This document shows, piece after piece, positions 6,791 through 13,710 of a stretch of DNA of 18,931 nt. Each line of letters begins with the position of its first letter. Position 1 is the stretch's first letter. The notes beneath the pieces were generated by a model, which saw nothing but the letters and a program-made list of their open reading frames with translations, did not search any database and was not told where the DNA came from. This DNA comes from DAIRDK01 sp035403225 (lineage in GTDB: Bacteria; Bacteroidota; Bacteroidia; Bacteroidales; FEN-979): contig DAONET010000042.1 of the NCBI GenBank assembly GCA_035403225.1, positions 1 to 18,931 of the forward strand, read 5' to 3'. Position numbers and translations under genes: made by a program.

Positions 6791-8044
6791 GTGGATTTAA
6801 GACGGGTTGTTGTAACTGGTCTTGGCGCAATTACACCTATTGGAAATAACCTGGCCGATTTCTGGGAAGGGTTATCCAACGGGGTAAGCGGCGCCTCAAT
6901 GATAACCAGATTTGATGCTTCCAAGTTCAAAACAAAGATTGCCTGTGAAGTAAAGAACTTCAATCTCGAAAATTTCTTCGACCGCAAGGAAGTCAGGAAG
7001 TACGATCCCTACACTCATTTCGGGATTGTCTGTTCTGATGAAGCCATCCGTGATGCTGGTATCGATAATTCGAAGCAGGATCTTACGCGGATCGGTGTCA
7101 TCTGGGCATCCGGGGTTGGTGGTCTTGACACGCTGATCACAGAGGTCAGTGGGTACCTGGGTGGAGACGGGACGCCCCGTTTTAATCCGTTTTTCATCCC
7201 TAAGATGATCTCGGACATCACCGCCGGTCAGATCTCGATCCGTCATGGGTACATGGGTCCCAACTTTGCAACGGTTTCGGCTTGTGCTTCTTCTGCTAAC
7301 TCTCTCAGTGACGCCTTTAATTATATCAGGCTTAATAAAGCCGATATGTTTGTTACCGGCGGATCGGAAGCAGCGATCAACCCGGCCGGAGTGGGAGGTT
7401 TCAACGCCATGCATGCCCTCTCTACCCGTAACGACGATCCCGCTACCGCCTCCCGTCCTTTTGATAAAGACCGTGACGGCTTTGTGATCGGCGAAGGCGG
7501 CGGATGCCTCGTGTTCGAAGAACTGCAGCACGCGCTCAACCGCGGAGCAAAAATATATTGCGAAGTCGCAGGCGCCGGCCTCTCGGGCGATGCATACCAT
7601 ATGACTGCCCCCCATCCGGAAGGACTCGGAGCTATCCTCGCGATGAAAATGGCGTTGGAAGATGCCGGAATGACCATCAATGATATCGACCATATCAACA
7701 CCCACGGTACTTCTACTCCCGTTGGTGACATACCTGAACTAAAGGCTATCGGTAAACTCTTCGGAGAACAGGCTTACAAGATCAGTATCAACTCTACCAA
7801 ATCAATGACCGGTCACCTCCTCGGAGCCGCCGGCGCTGTCGAAGCCATCGCTTCCATCATGGCCATCAATCACAACCTGGTTCCTCCTACGATCAACCAC
7901 TTCACGGATGATCCGGAGATTGACCCCAAACTTGACCTGACTTTCAATAAAGCCAAAGCCCGTGAACTTAATGTTGTCATCACCAATACATTTGGTTTCG
8001 GCGGACATAACGCATCCCTGATCTTTAAGAAGTATAACGGCTGA
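6791..8044 (+). CDS. fabF: Beta-ketoacyl-ACP synthase II
   Basis: Condensing enzyme that elongates acyl-ACP with malonyl-ACP. The 417 residues match the family length. The catalytic triad is visible as Cys165 (TVSACASSAN), His305 (INTHGTSTPVGD) and His342 (SMTGHLLGAAGAVEA), with the conserved Lys337 just before it and the glycine-rich C-terminal NTFGFGGHNASL. The start is a GTG at 6791, giving MDLRRVVVTGLGAITPIG, which matches the N-terminus expected for FabF; no in-frame ATG fits as well. An intrinsic terminator lies just upstream, which together with the GTG start may hold FabF well below ACP levels. rnc follows after 7 bases. Confidence 0.96.
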   Translation: MDLRRVVVTGLGAITPIGNNLADFWEGLSNGVSGASMITRFDASKFKTKIACEVKNFNLENFFDRKEVRKYDPYTHFGIVCSDEAIRDAGIDNSKQDLTRIGVIWASGVGGLDTLITEVSGYLGGDGTPRFNPFFIPKMISDITAGQISIRHGYMGPNFATVSACASSANSLSDAFNYIRLNKADMFVTGGSEAAINPAGVGGFNAMHALSTRNDDPATASRPFDKDRDGFVIGEGGGCLVFEELQHALNRGAKIYCEVAGAGLSGDAYHMTAPHPEGLGAILAMKMALEDAGMTINDIDHINTHGTSTPVGDIPELKAIGKLFGEQAYKISINSTKSMTGHLLGAAGAVEAIASIMAINHNLVPPTINHFTDDPEIDPKLDLTFNKAKARELNVVITNTFGFGGHNASLIFKKYNG

Positions 8045-8051
8045 CCTGCTT

Positions 8052-8777
8052 TTGAATTTACACATCTTTAAACGGTCACGGACTTCGGCCGATAAAGAAT
8101 TGGTCCAATCCATCAAGAACATTTTCGGATTCTATCCCGGAAATGTTTTTTTATACCAACTGGCTTTCCTGCACAAGTCCGTCAGCAAAGAGGCTACCAA
8201 CGGGGTCAAAATCAATAACGAGCGGCTGGAATTTCTCGGCGATGCCATCCTGGATGCCATCACTGCCGACTTTCTTTTCAAGACCTTCCCCACCCGCGAT
8301 GAAGGATTCCTTACCGAGATGCGGTCCAAGATCGTAAGCCGGGTACAATTGAATAAGCTGTCCCAGAAAATGGGGCTGGATCACCTGGTAAAACTCGATC
8401 ATTCAGGCACATACCGTTCTTTTCGCGGTGATGCCCTCGAAGCGTTCATCGGCGCTGTTTACCTCGACAAAGGGTACCGCTTCACCAGCCGCCTTATCAT
8501 CGAACGGATCATCAAGCGTTATTTCAACATGGATGAGCTGGTGAACCAGGAGATGAATTTCAAGAGCAGGATGGTGGAATGGGCGCAGAAAGAGAAGAAG
8601 CAACTCATCTTCCAGGTGGTGGATGAGGTTGGCTCGGGGTATAAGAAGCAGTACATCGTCGAGTTGTATCTCGACACGGTATCGGTTGCGCAGGGCCGTG
8701 ATTTCTCGATCAAGGGAGCGGAGCAGCTGGCTGCAGAAAAAGCATGGCAGAATCTGATGATCGAGCCGGAAGCCTGA
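8052..8777 (+). CDS. rnc: Ribonuclease III
   Basis: Double-strand-specific endonuclease for rRNA processing and mRNA/sRNA turnover. The 241-residue protein has the nuclease domain with signature NNERLEFLGDAILDA (55-69) and the second acidic site GDALEAFIGAVYLD (126-139, Asp127/Glu130), then a dsRNA-binding domain (about 168-238) ending in GAEQLAAEKAWQNL. The start is taken as the TTG at 8052, 7 bases after the fabF stop. The first ATG in the neighbourhood (8143) is in another frame, and any internal start would remove conserved N-terminal sequence. The fabF-rnc order is common in Bacteroidota. The exact start codon is inferred. Confidence 0.93.
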   Translation: MNLHIFKRSRTSADKELVQSIKNIFGFYPGNVFLYQLAFLHKSVSKEATNGVKINNERLEFLGDAILDAITADFLFKTFPTRDEGFLTEMRSKIVSRVQLNKLSQKMGLDHLVKLDHSGTYRSFRGDALEAFIGAVYLDKGYRFTSRLIIERIIKRYFNMDELVNQEMNFKSRMVEWAQKEKKQLIFQVVDEVGSGYKKQYIVELYLDTVSVAQGRDFSIKGAEQLAAEKAWQNLMIEPEA

Positions 8778-8786
8778 CCTTTTCCT

Positions 8787-8794
8787 TATCTTTG
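8787..8794 (+). promoter_or_regulatory. Candidate -7 element for the IPExxxVDY gene
   Basis: TATCTTTG matches TAnnTTTG and ends 17 bases before the ATG at 8812, starting 10 bases after the rnc stop. No clear -33 TTG. It suggests that the gene can be transcribed independently of fabF-rnc. Confidence 0.4.
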
Positions 8795-8811
8795 TCTGTA
8801 AAATTTTCCGT

Positions 8812-9276
8812 ATGGCTAAACGGATCATGCTGGATATTCATAGTGAGCCGGCCTGGTATACGCTCATCGGCATTTCATGCCACCTGAAGGATTACCGTCT
8901 TTCGTACCTCCTGAACGAGAACCTCGGCTTCCGGCTGACGCGTCTCGACGATATGCCGTTTTACGGACAGGGCGCCGCCGAGCCGATGCCGGTTTCGCTG
9001 TATCGATGGAAGAACGAAGAGGAGTTCACTACCTATTTCGTGCTGTCGAACCGCAATGAAGGGGCCTGGCTGGTGCCACAGGCGAAGCAGGCCGATTTTC
9101 TCCTCCTCATCGAAGGAGAGTTCAAGGCAAAACAACAGGAGAGCCTCATCTCGGCTCTCCGTCGTGTACCCAATGTCCTGATGGCATTCCCCATCAGTTT
9201 TGAAACGGTAAAAAATTATGAAAACATCCTGACCGATCTGGAGTTGCATCTCAACGACCAGGATGACGGACACTGA
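8812..9276 (+). CDS. IPExxxVDY family protein
   Basis: A 154-residue protein of unknown function from a family that is characteristic of Bacteroidota and often encoded beside rnc. The namesake motif appears in degenerate form as VPQAKQADF (88-96), compared with IPExxxVDY. The N-terminal HLKDYRLSYLLNENLGFRLTR (24-44) matches the family's usual DYRLAYxLN region. It has no signal peptide, membrane segment or catalytic signature and is probably cytosolic. Its own promoter element lies upstream. The stop codon directly abuts that of pheS on the other strand, with no base between. Family membership is likely; function is unknown. Confidence 0.75.
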   Translation: MAKRIMLDIHSEPAWYTLIGISCHLKDYRLSYLLNENLGFRLTRLDDMPFYGQGAAEPMPVSLYRWKNEEEFTTYFVLSNRNEGAWLVPQAKQADFLLLIEGEFKAKQQESLISALRRVPNVLMAFPISFETVKNYENILTDLELHLNDQDDGH

Positions 9277-10299
9277 TTACCAGGCGCCGCGGAATTGTCG
9301 CAGGAACCGGACATCGTTCTCGAAGAAGAGACGCAGGTCACGGATCTGGTATTTCAGCATGGTGATACGTTCAATGCCCATTCCGAAGGCAAAACCGGAA
9401 TATTCGTCAGGGTCGATGTTGCAGTTGATCAGCACCTGCGGATCCACCATGCCGCAGCCGAGGATCTCGACCCAGCCGGTACCCTTGCAGATGTTGCATC
9501 CTTTTCCGCCGCAGATGTGGCAAGAGATATCCATCTCGCCCGAAGGTTCGGTGAACGGGAAATAAGAAGGGCGCAGGCGGATGCGGGTATCCTTGCTGAA
9601 CATCTCCCGGGCAAAGTAAAGCAGGTTCTGTTTCAGGTCGGCAAACGAGACGTTTTTGTCGATATACAATCCCTCCACCTGGTGAAAGATGCAGTGAGCG
9701 CGGGCCGAGATGGCTTCGTTCCGGAACACCCTGCCCGGGAAGATCATCCGGATAGGAGGTTTGAACTTCTCCATGGCGCGGATCTGCACCGACGAAGTAT
9801 GCGTACGAAGCGTGATGTCGGGAGCTTTGCTGATGAAGAAGGTATCCTGCATGTCGCGGGCGGGATGCTCTTCGGGGAAGTTGAGGGCCGAGAAATTATG
9901 CCAGTCATCCTCGATTTCGGGGCCTTCGGAAACCGTGTACCCGAGGCGTCCAAAGATGTCGATGATCTGGCTGCGGACGAGCGAAATGGGGTGCTTGGCG
10001 CCGGGCTGGATATCATCCACCGGTCGCGTCAGGTCTGTCCCCGATAACGGGTTCTCCACGCGGTCCTCAAACGAAGCTTTCAGGACATCGAGTTTATCCT
10101 GCACAGCCACCTTCAGTTCATTCAATAATTGTCCGGCAGCCCGTTTTTGTTCATTCGGGACATTCCGGAATCCGGCAAAAAGATCGTTCAGGATTCCTTT
10201 TTTACCCAGGAACCTGAGCCGGAATTGATCCAGCTCCTCCGGAGTGGCGGCGGTGAACCTGCCAATCTCCTCCAGGTACGATCGAATCTGTTCCTCCAA
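9277..10299 (-). CDS. pheS: Phenylalanyl-tRNA synthetase alpha subunit
   Basis: Catalytic subunit of the alpha2-beta2 enzyme that charges tRNA-Phe. The 340 residues include an N-terminal coiled-coil arm (1-85), RTHTSSVQIRAM (165-176), class II motif 2 (GRVFRNEAISARAHCIFHQVEG region, 189-210) and motif 3 GFAFGMGIERITML (302-315). A cysteine cluster at residues 260, 263, 268 and 271 (CHIC...CNIC) looks like a metal site. The start is a TTG at 10299, two bases after the cyclophilin stop codon; an in-frame TAA at 10315-10317 and the absence of any nearby in-frame ATG leave no better choice. pheT is not in this window. Confidence 0.95.
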   Translation of the reverse strand: MEEQIRSYLEEIGRFTAATPEELDQFRLRFLGKKGILNDLFAGFRNVPNEQKRAAGQLLNELKVAVQDKLDVLKASFEDRVENPLSGTDLTRPVDDIQPGAKHPISLVRSQIIDIFGRLGYTVSEGPEIEDDWHNFSALNFPEEHPARDMQDTFFISKAPDITLRTHTSSVQIRAMEKFKPPIRMIFPGRVFRNEAISARAHCIFHQVEGLYIDKNVSFADLKQNLLYFAREMFSKDTRIRLRPSYFPFTEPSGEMDISCHICGGKGCNICKGTGWVEILGCGMVDPQVLINCNIDPDEYSGFAFGMGIERITMLKYQIRDLRLFFENDVRFLRQFRGAW

Positions 10300-10301
10300 G
10301 G

Positions 10302-10958
10302 TTATTTTACGATTTTAATGGACATTTTAACATCTGTCACCGGACGGTCGAAAGCATCTTTCTGGACGGCAGCGATCTTATCGATCACATCCAGTCCTTC
10401 GGTGATTTCTCCGAAAACGGTGTAAGCGCCATCCAGGAACGGAGTACCGCCAATGGTCTGGTAGATCTGTTTCTGTGCATCGGTGTATTTGGTCTGACCG
10501 GCTAACTGTCCGGCGCTGATTTTCTGACCTTCCACAATGTAGAATTGTGATCCGGAAGAGGCTTTCAGGGGATTGACCTGGTCGCCTTGTCTGGCTGCTG
10601 CCAGCGCGCCTTTCTTATGGATCAGCTGTGAATTGAATTCAGCGGGGATGGTATACGACGGACCGCCACTTCCCAGATGAGCACCCGGTTTGGCGTTTCT
10701 TGAGTCGGGATCACCACCCTGGATCATAAAATGCTGGATGACCCGGTGAAACAGCAATCCTTCGAAATAGCCTTCGTTCACCAGCTTCACAAAATTATCG
10801 CGGTGCTGGGGCGTTTCGTTATAAAGAATTCCCGTCATGTCGCCGTAATCGGTGTGAATGACGAATTTCACCGCTTCATTGGAAGCGGATTTCTGGGCGG
10901 AACTTGAAAAACTCATAATCATCAGTGAGGTTAAAATGATAAGGCCAATTTTTTTCAT
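10302..10958 (-). CDS. Secreted cyclophilin-type peptidyl-prolyl isomerase
   Basis: Cyclophilin expected to speed proline isomerisation during folding of exported proteins. With the ATG at 10958 the protein has 218 residues. A signal peptide is visible: MKK, a hydrophobic stretch IGLIILTSLMIMSF, then SSSAQ; no lipobox Cys. The cyclophilin core follows, with FHRVIQHFMIQGGDP (70-84, catalytic Arg72) and SGSQFYI (135-141). An insertion after the QFYI strand (KISAGQLAGQTKYTDAQK) is typical of Bacteroidota secreted forms. The open frame extends upstream to a TTG at 10985, but the MKK start begins the signal peptide. A TAATATTG element lies 24 bases upstream. It is co-transcribed with pheS, only two bases apart. 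Confidence 0.9.
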   Translation of the reverse strand: MKKIGLIILTSLMIMSFSSSAQKSASNEAVKFVIHTDYGDMTGILYNETPQHRDNFVKLVNEGYFEGLLFHRVIQHFMIQGGDPDSRNAKPGAHLGSGGPSYTIPAEFNSQLIHKKGALAAARQGDQVNPLKASSGSQFYIVEGQKISAGQLAGQTKYTDAQKQIYQTIGGTPFLDGAYTVFGEITEGLDVIDKIAAVQKDAFDRPVTDVKMSIKIVK

Positions 10959-10982
10959 CTCTTTGATTTTGAAAATCCGGGG

Positions 10983-10990
10983 CAATATTA
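10983..10990 (-). promoter_or_regulatory. Candidate -7 element of the cyclophilin-pheS operon
   Basis: Minus strand TAATATTG differs from TAnnTTTG at one position and ends 24 bases before the ATG at 10958. No -33 element is obvious. Assigned mainly by position and by similarity to the other elements here. Confidence 0.3.
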
Positions 10991-11108
10991 CGAAAAAAAA
11001 CGCTATCCCGTATTTCTGCGCGCGGCGGGGAATAATCTTTGGCTTATCATGACCGGCAGAATTCCGGATATTTTGTTATCTTTATCCCAGTCTTATATTG
11101 TTTTTCCT

Positions 11109-11732
11109 ATGAACAAAGAGATCATCCGGACCCAGATTCGCGATTTACTGGAAACCATCAACGAGCAATTTGAAGCCTTAGACCAATACAAAGAGACCGC
11201 TATCCCCCGGATAGAGTTCGACCTGGTCTTCGATAACATCCGGAAACTCTATGAAATCATGCATGTTCTCCGCCGCATGGATGACCCGACGGAACATCCC
11301 GTCAAGACGGTTTCCGAGCAGCGGCCGGTCCCGGTTTTTGAGCCGGCGCCCCGTGTTATTCAACCATCTGAACATGAGCCTGAACGTGAGCCGGTCCCGG
11401 CGCCACCGGCCGAACCCGAACCCGACCTCTTCAACTCGGCCGAACCCATGTTTAAGATCAAACTGCAGGAAGCGCGGGAACAAAGTTTAGGACCGAGACA
11501 GCCCCAACATCTGAAATCGCTCATCACCATCAACGATAAATTCCTGTTTATCAACGAACTATTCGACGGAAACCTCCGTGAATACAATGAAACCATCGAA
11601 ACCCTCAATGGTTTTAAAGACCGCCGGCAGGCAGGACAGTTTGTCGACCTCATCAGCACCAAGAACAGGTGGGATCCTCAATCCATGGCTTTCCGAAAAC
11701 TGCAGGAACTGCTTGAAAAGAAACTTGGTTAG
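11109..11732 (+). CDS. Conserved-looking protein of unknown function with Pro/Glu-rich linker
   Basis: A 207-residue soluble protein in three parts: an N-terminal, probably helical segment (1-57, LLETINEQFEALDQYKE...FDNIRKLYEIMHVLRRM); an extended Pro/Glu-rich linker (about 60-110, with repeats such as EPEREPVPAPPAEPEPD); and a C-terminal domain (about 133-207) with LITINDKFLFINELFDGNLREYNETI. The last block resembles conserved uncharacterised Bacteroidota proteins as I recall them. There is no signal peptide or enzymatic motif. The ATG at 11109 is chosen; the frame is open back to an ATG at 11049, but those 20 residues look like translated leader. It is divergent from the cyclophilin gene and converges on dusB with a 10-base gap. 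Confidence 0.65.
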   Translation: MNKEIIRTQIRDLLETINEQFEALDQYKETAIPRIEFDLVFDNIRKLYEIMHVLRRMDDPTEHPVKTVSEQRPVPVFEPAPRVIQPSEHEPEREPVPAPPAEPEPDLFNSAEPMFKIKLQEAREQSLGPRQPQHLKSLITINDKFLFINELFDGNLREYNETIETLNGFKDRRQAGQFVDLISTKNRWDPQSMAFRKLQELLEKKLG

Positions 11733-11742
11733 CCGGTGACGG

Positions 11743-12726
11743 TTAAATTTCTGACGCTGAATATTCTATCTCTTTCAGGATTTCTTCCACCTTCTCCAGT
11801 GAGTCGGCGGTGACCAGCCGCATGCGGTGTTGTTTGAATCCCGGCAGGCCTTTGAAATAGCCGGTGTACTGCTTGCGGAATTCCAACAGGGTGGCCCGCT
11901 CTCCCTTATATGGAACCGATTTCCCGAGATGCAGCCGAAGCACCCGGATACGCTCTTTCGTGGAGGGAGGCAGGATCAGCTCCCGCTGCTGCAGGTATGC
12001 CTTGATCTGTTGAAATATCCACGGGTTCCCGGTAGCGGCGCGTCCGATCATGAGGCCGTCAACGCCGTACCGTTCTTTCATCTCCAGCGCTTTCGGTCCC
12101 GAGTCGATGTCGCCATTGCCAATCACCGGTATCATCATCCGGGGGTTATTCTTCACCTGTCCGATCAGTGTCCAGTCGGCATGACCGCCGTAGAGCTGTG
12201 CCCGGGTGCGTCCGTGGATGGTGATCATCCGGATACCCGCGTCCTGCAGCCGTTCGGCGATATCGACGATCTCCTTATGCTGTTCGTCCCATCCCAGGCG
12301 GGTCTTGGCGGTGACAGGCAGGGTGGTTGATTTTACCACGGCCGCTGCCATGGCCACCATCTTGGGAATATCCTGTAACAGCGCGGCTCCCCCTCCCTTC
12401 ATCACGATCTTACGCACGGGGCACCCGAAGTTCAAGTCGATGAAGTCGGGACGGCATGCTGCCGCCATCTTCGCGGCTTCCACCATGGAATCGATGTTGT
12501 TACCGAAGATCTGGATCCCCAGGGGACGCTCTGTTTCTTCAAACTGTGTCTTCAGTCGGCTTCGCCACCCGTCGCGGATCAGCCCGTCGGCGGCAATGAA
12601 CTCCGTGATCATCACGTCGGCCCCGAACGACTTGCATATTGAACGGAACGGCGAATCCGTGATGTCTTCCATCGGCGCCAGGAAAAGAGGGAACTCCCCT
12701 AACTCAGTATCACCCAGTCTTACCAA
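11743..12726 (-). CDS. dusB: tRNA dihydrouridine synthase, DusB-type
   Basis: FMN-dependent enzyme reducing specific uridines in the tRNA D-loop. The 327-residue protein shows the TIM-barrel FMN-site start LAPMEDITDSPFR (16-28), the catalytic Cys102 in DLNFGCPVRKI, Lys141 in TAKTRLGWD, His171 in ITIHGRTRAQLYGG, IPVIGNGDI in the 203-211 region, and GLMIGRAATGNPWIF. The start is a TTG at 12726. It gives a family-like N-terminus (VRLGDTELGEFPLFLAPMED), and the next in-frame Met (19) would cut into the first barrel strand. A perfect TAATTTTG element lies 18 bases upstream on the minus strand. Confidence 0.93.
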   Translation of the reverse strand: MVRLGDTELGEFPLFLAPMEDITDSPFRSICKSFGADVMITEFIAADGLIRDGWRSRLKTQFEETERPLGIQIFGNNIDSMVEAAKMAAACRPDFIDLNFGCPVRKIVMKGGGAALLQDIPKMVAMAAAVVKSTTLPVTAKTRLGWDEQHKEIVDIAERLQDAGIRMITIHGRTRAQLYGGHADWTLIGQVKNNPRMMIPVIGNGDIDSGPKALEMKERYGVDGLMIGRAATGNPWIFQQIKAYLQQRELILPPSTKERIRVLRLHLGKSVPYKGERATLLEFRKQYTGYFKGLPGFKQHRMRLVTADSLEKVEEILKEIEYSASEI

Positions 12727-12733
12727 AATGTGC

Positions 12734-12741
12734 TAATTTTG
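12734..12741 (+). promoter_or_regulatory. Candidate -7 element of the CPBP protease-GT51 operon
   Basis: TAATTTTG is a full TAnnTTTG match, 21 bases before the ATG at 12763. It forms the left arm of a perfect inverted repeat with the dusB promoter element (12745-12752), so the two promoters overlap. No -33 TTG is seen. Confidence 0.5.
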
Positions 12742-12744
12742 CAC

Positions 12745-12752
12745 CAAAATTA
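12745..12752 (-). promoter_or_regulatory. Candidate -7 element of the dusB promoter
   Basis: Minus strand TAATTTTG, a full TAnnTTTG match 18 bases before the dusB TTG start. It is the right arm of a 9-bp perfect inverted repeat (12733-12741 and 12745-12753, 3-base spacer) and faces the CPBP promoter element. Confidence 0.5.
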
Positions 12753-12762
12753 GAAGGATTTC

Positions 12763-13710
12763 ATGAAACCTGCATGGCTTGGCAGCCTCGGACCCTTTAA
12801 CCGGCTGCTTTTTTTCATTCTCCTGATGATCTCGGTCTTCGGTGTGGTCGTTTTTGCCGGCATGGCCCTGGCCATTCCCCTGTTCGGCCTCTCTCCGTTA
12901 GAGATCACTGCGCTGCTCTCCGACTATGAAAACCCCGAAGCCGTCAGGATCCTGAAATACTTCCAGATATTACAATCCTTTGGTCTGTTCATCATCCCGC
13001 CGTTGTTGGCCGGTATCTTCTTTGAACGGAGTGCTGCGGGTTACCTGCATCTTGATACCAAGCCTCTTCCCCTGACCTGGATTCTGGTGCTGTTCCTGTT
13101 TGTCGTGATGATGCCCTTCGTCAACGCGATGATCACCTGGAACGAAGCCATGAAACTGCCTCCGGCGCTGGCCGGTATGGAAGCATGGATGAAAGGGATG
13201 GAGGAGCAGGCGGCAAAGCTCACCGATGCCTTCCTTCGGGTGGAAACCTTCGGTGGCTTCGTCCTCAACATCTGCATGATCGCCATTCTGCCGGCTATCG
13301 GAGAGGAGTTCCTTTTCCGCGGTGTGATACAGCGTCTCCTTGGCGAATGGACCCGGAACATCCACGTGGGGATCATCCTCTCTGCCGTGGCATTCAGCGC
13401 CATGCATCTTCAGTTTTACGGTTTCTTCCCCCGGCTCTTCCTGGGACTGCTGTTCGGGTACCTGTTTTACTGGACCGGCTCGCTGTGGGTCCCGGTCTTT
13501 GCTCATTTCCTGAACAACGCCGTTGCCGTCGTCTCTGACCAACTCATGGCCCGGGGCGTCGTTGCCGGCAACTTCGACTCCATCGGAGACGACATGCCCG
13601 TGGTGGTCGTTATCAGTGTCGTTCTCACCGGGATCCTGCTGTACATAATCCGGAGAATCCATGTCCTAAAAGCTGTTCATGCTGCCGCAGAAGTACCTCC
13701 TAAGAAATGA
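12763..13710 (+). CDS. CPBP family intramembrane metalloprotease
   Basis: Multi-pass membrane protein of 315 residues from the CAAX-protease/bacteriocin-processing (CPBP, Abi) superfamily. The motifs are intact: EEFLFRG with Glu181/Glu182 and Arg186, FSAMH with His215, and HFLNN with His248 and Asn252, the expected metal-binding and catalytic set. I count about seven or eight hydrophobic segments, at roughly 15-41, 66-86, 103-124, 163-180, 202-216, 224-255 and 276-297. The substrate is unknown. The stop codon overlaps the start of the GT51 gene by four bases (ATGA), so the two are almost certainly co-expressed. A role in envelope maintenance is therefore possible but inferred from context only. 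Confidence 0.9.
   Translation: MKPAWLGSLGPFNRLLFFILLMISVFGVVVFAGMALAIPLFGLSPLEITALLSDYENPEAVRILKYFQILQSFGLFIIPPLLAGIFFERSAAGYLHLDTKPLPLTWILVLFLFVVMMPFVNAMITWNEAMKLPPALAGMEAWMKGMEEQAAKLTDAFLRVETFGGFVLNICMIAILPAIGEEFLFRGVIQRLLGEWTRNIHVGIILSAVAFSAMHLQFYGFFPRLFLGLLFGYLFYWTGSLWVPVFAHFLNNAVAVVSDQLMARGVVAGNFDSIGDDMPVVVVISVVLTGILLYIIRRIHVLKAVHAAAEVPPKK

Noticed and set aside
6896..7705. A 269-codon minus-strand open frame
   Set aside because: It is entirely antisense to fabF, whose catalytic residues are intact; no family resemblance.
9295..10047. A 250-codon plus-strand open frame
   Set aside because: Antisense to pheS; Val/Asp/Arg-rich shadow translation without domains.
11049..11108. Earlier ATG for the unrecognised protein
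   Set aside because: The added 20 residues do not continue the helical N-terminal pattern and contain promoter-like sequence (TATCTTTA at 11077).
12970..13662. A 230-codon minus-strand open frame
   Set aside because: Antisense to the CPBP protease; strongly hydrophilic, as expected from the complement of a membrane-protein gene.
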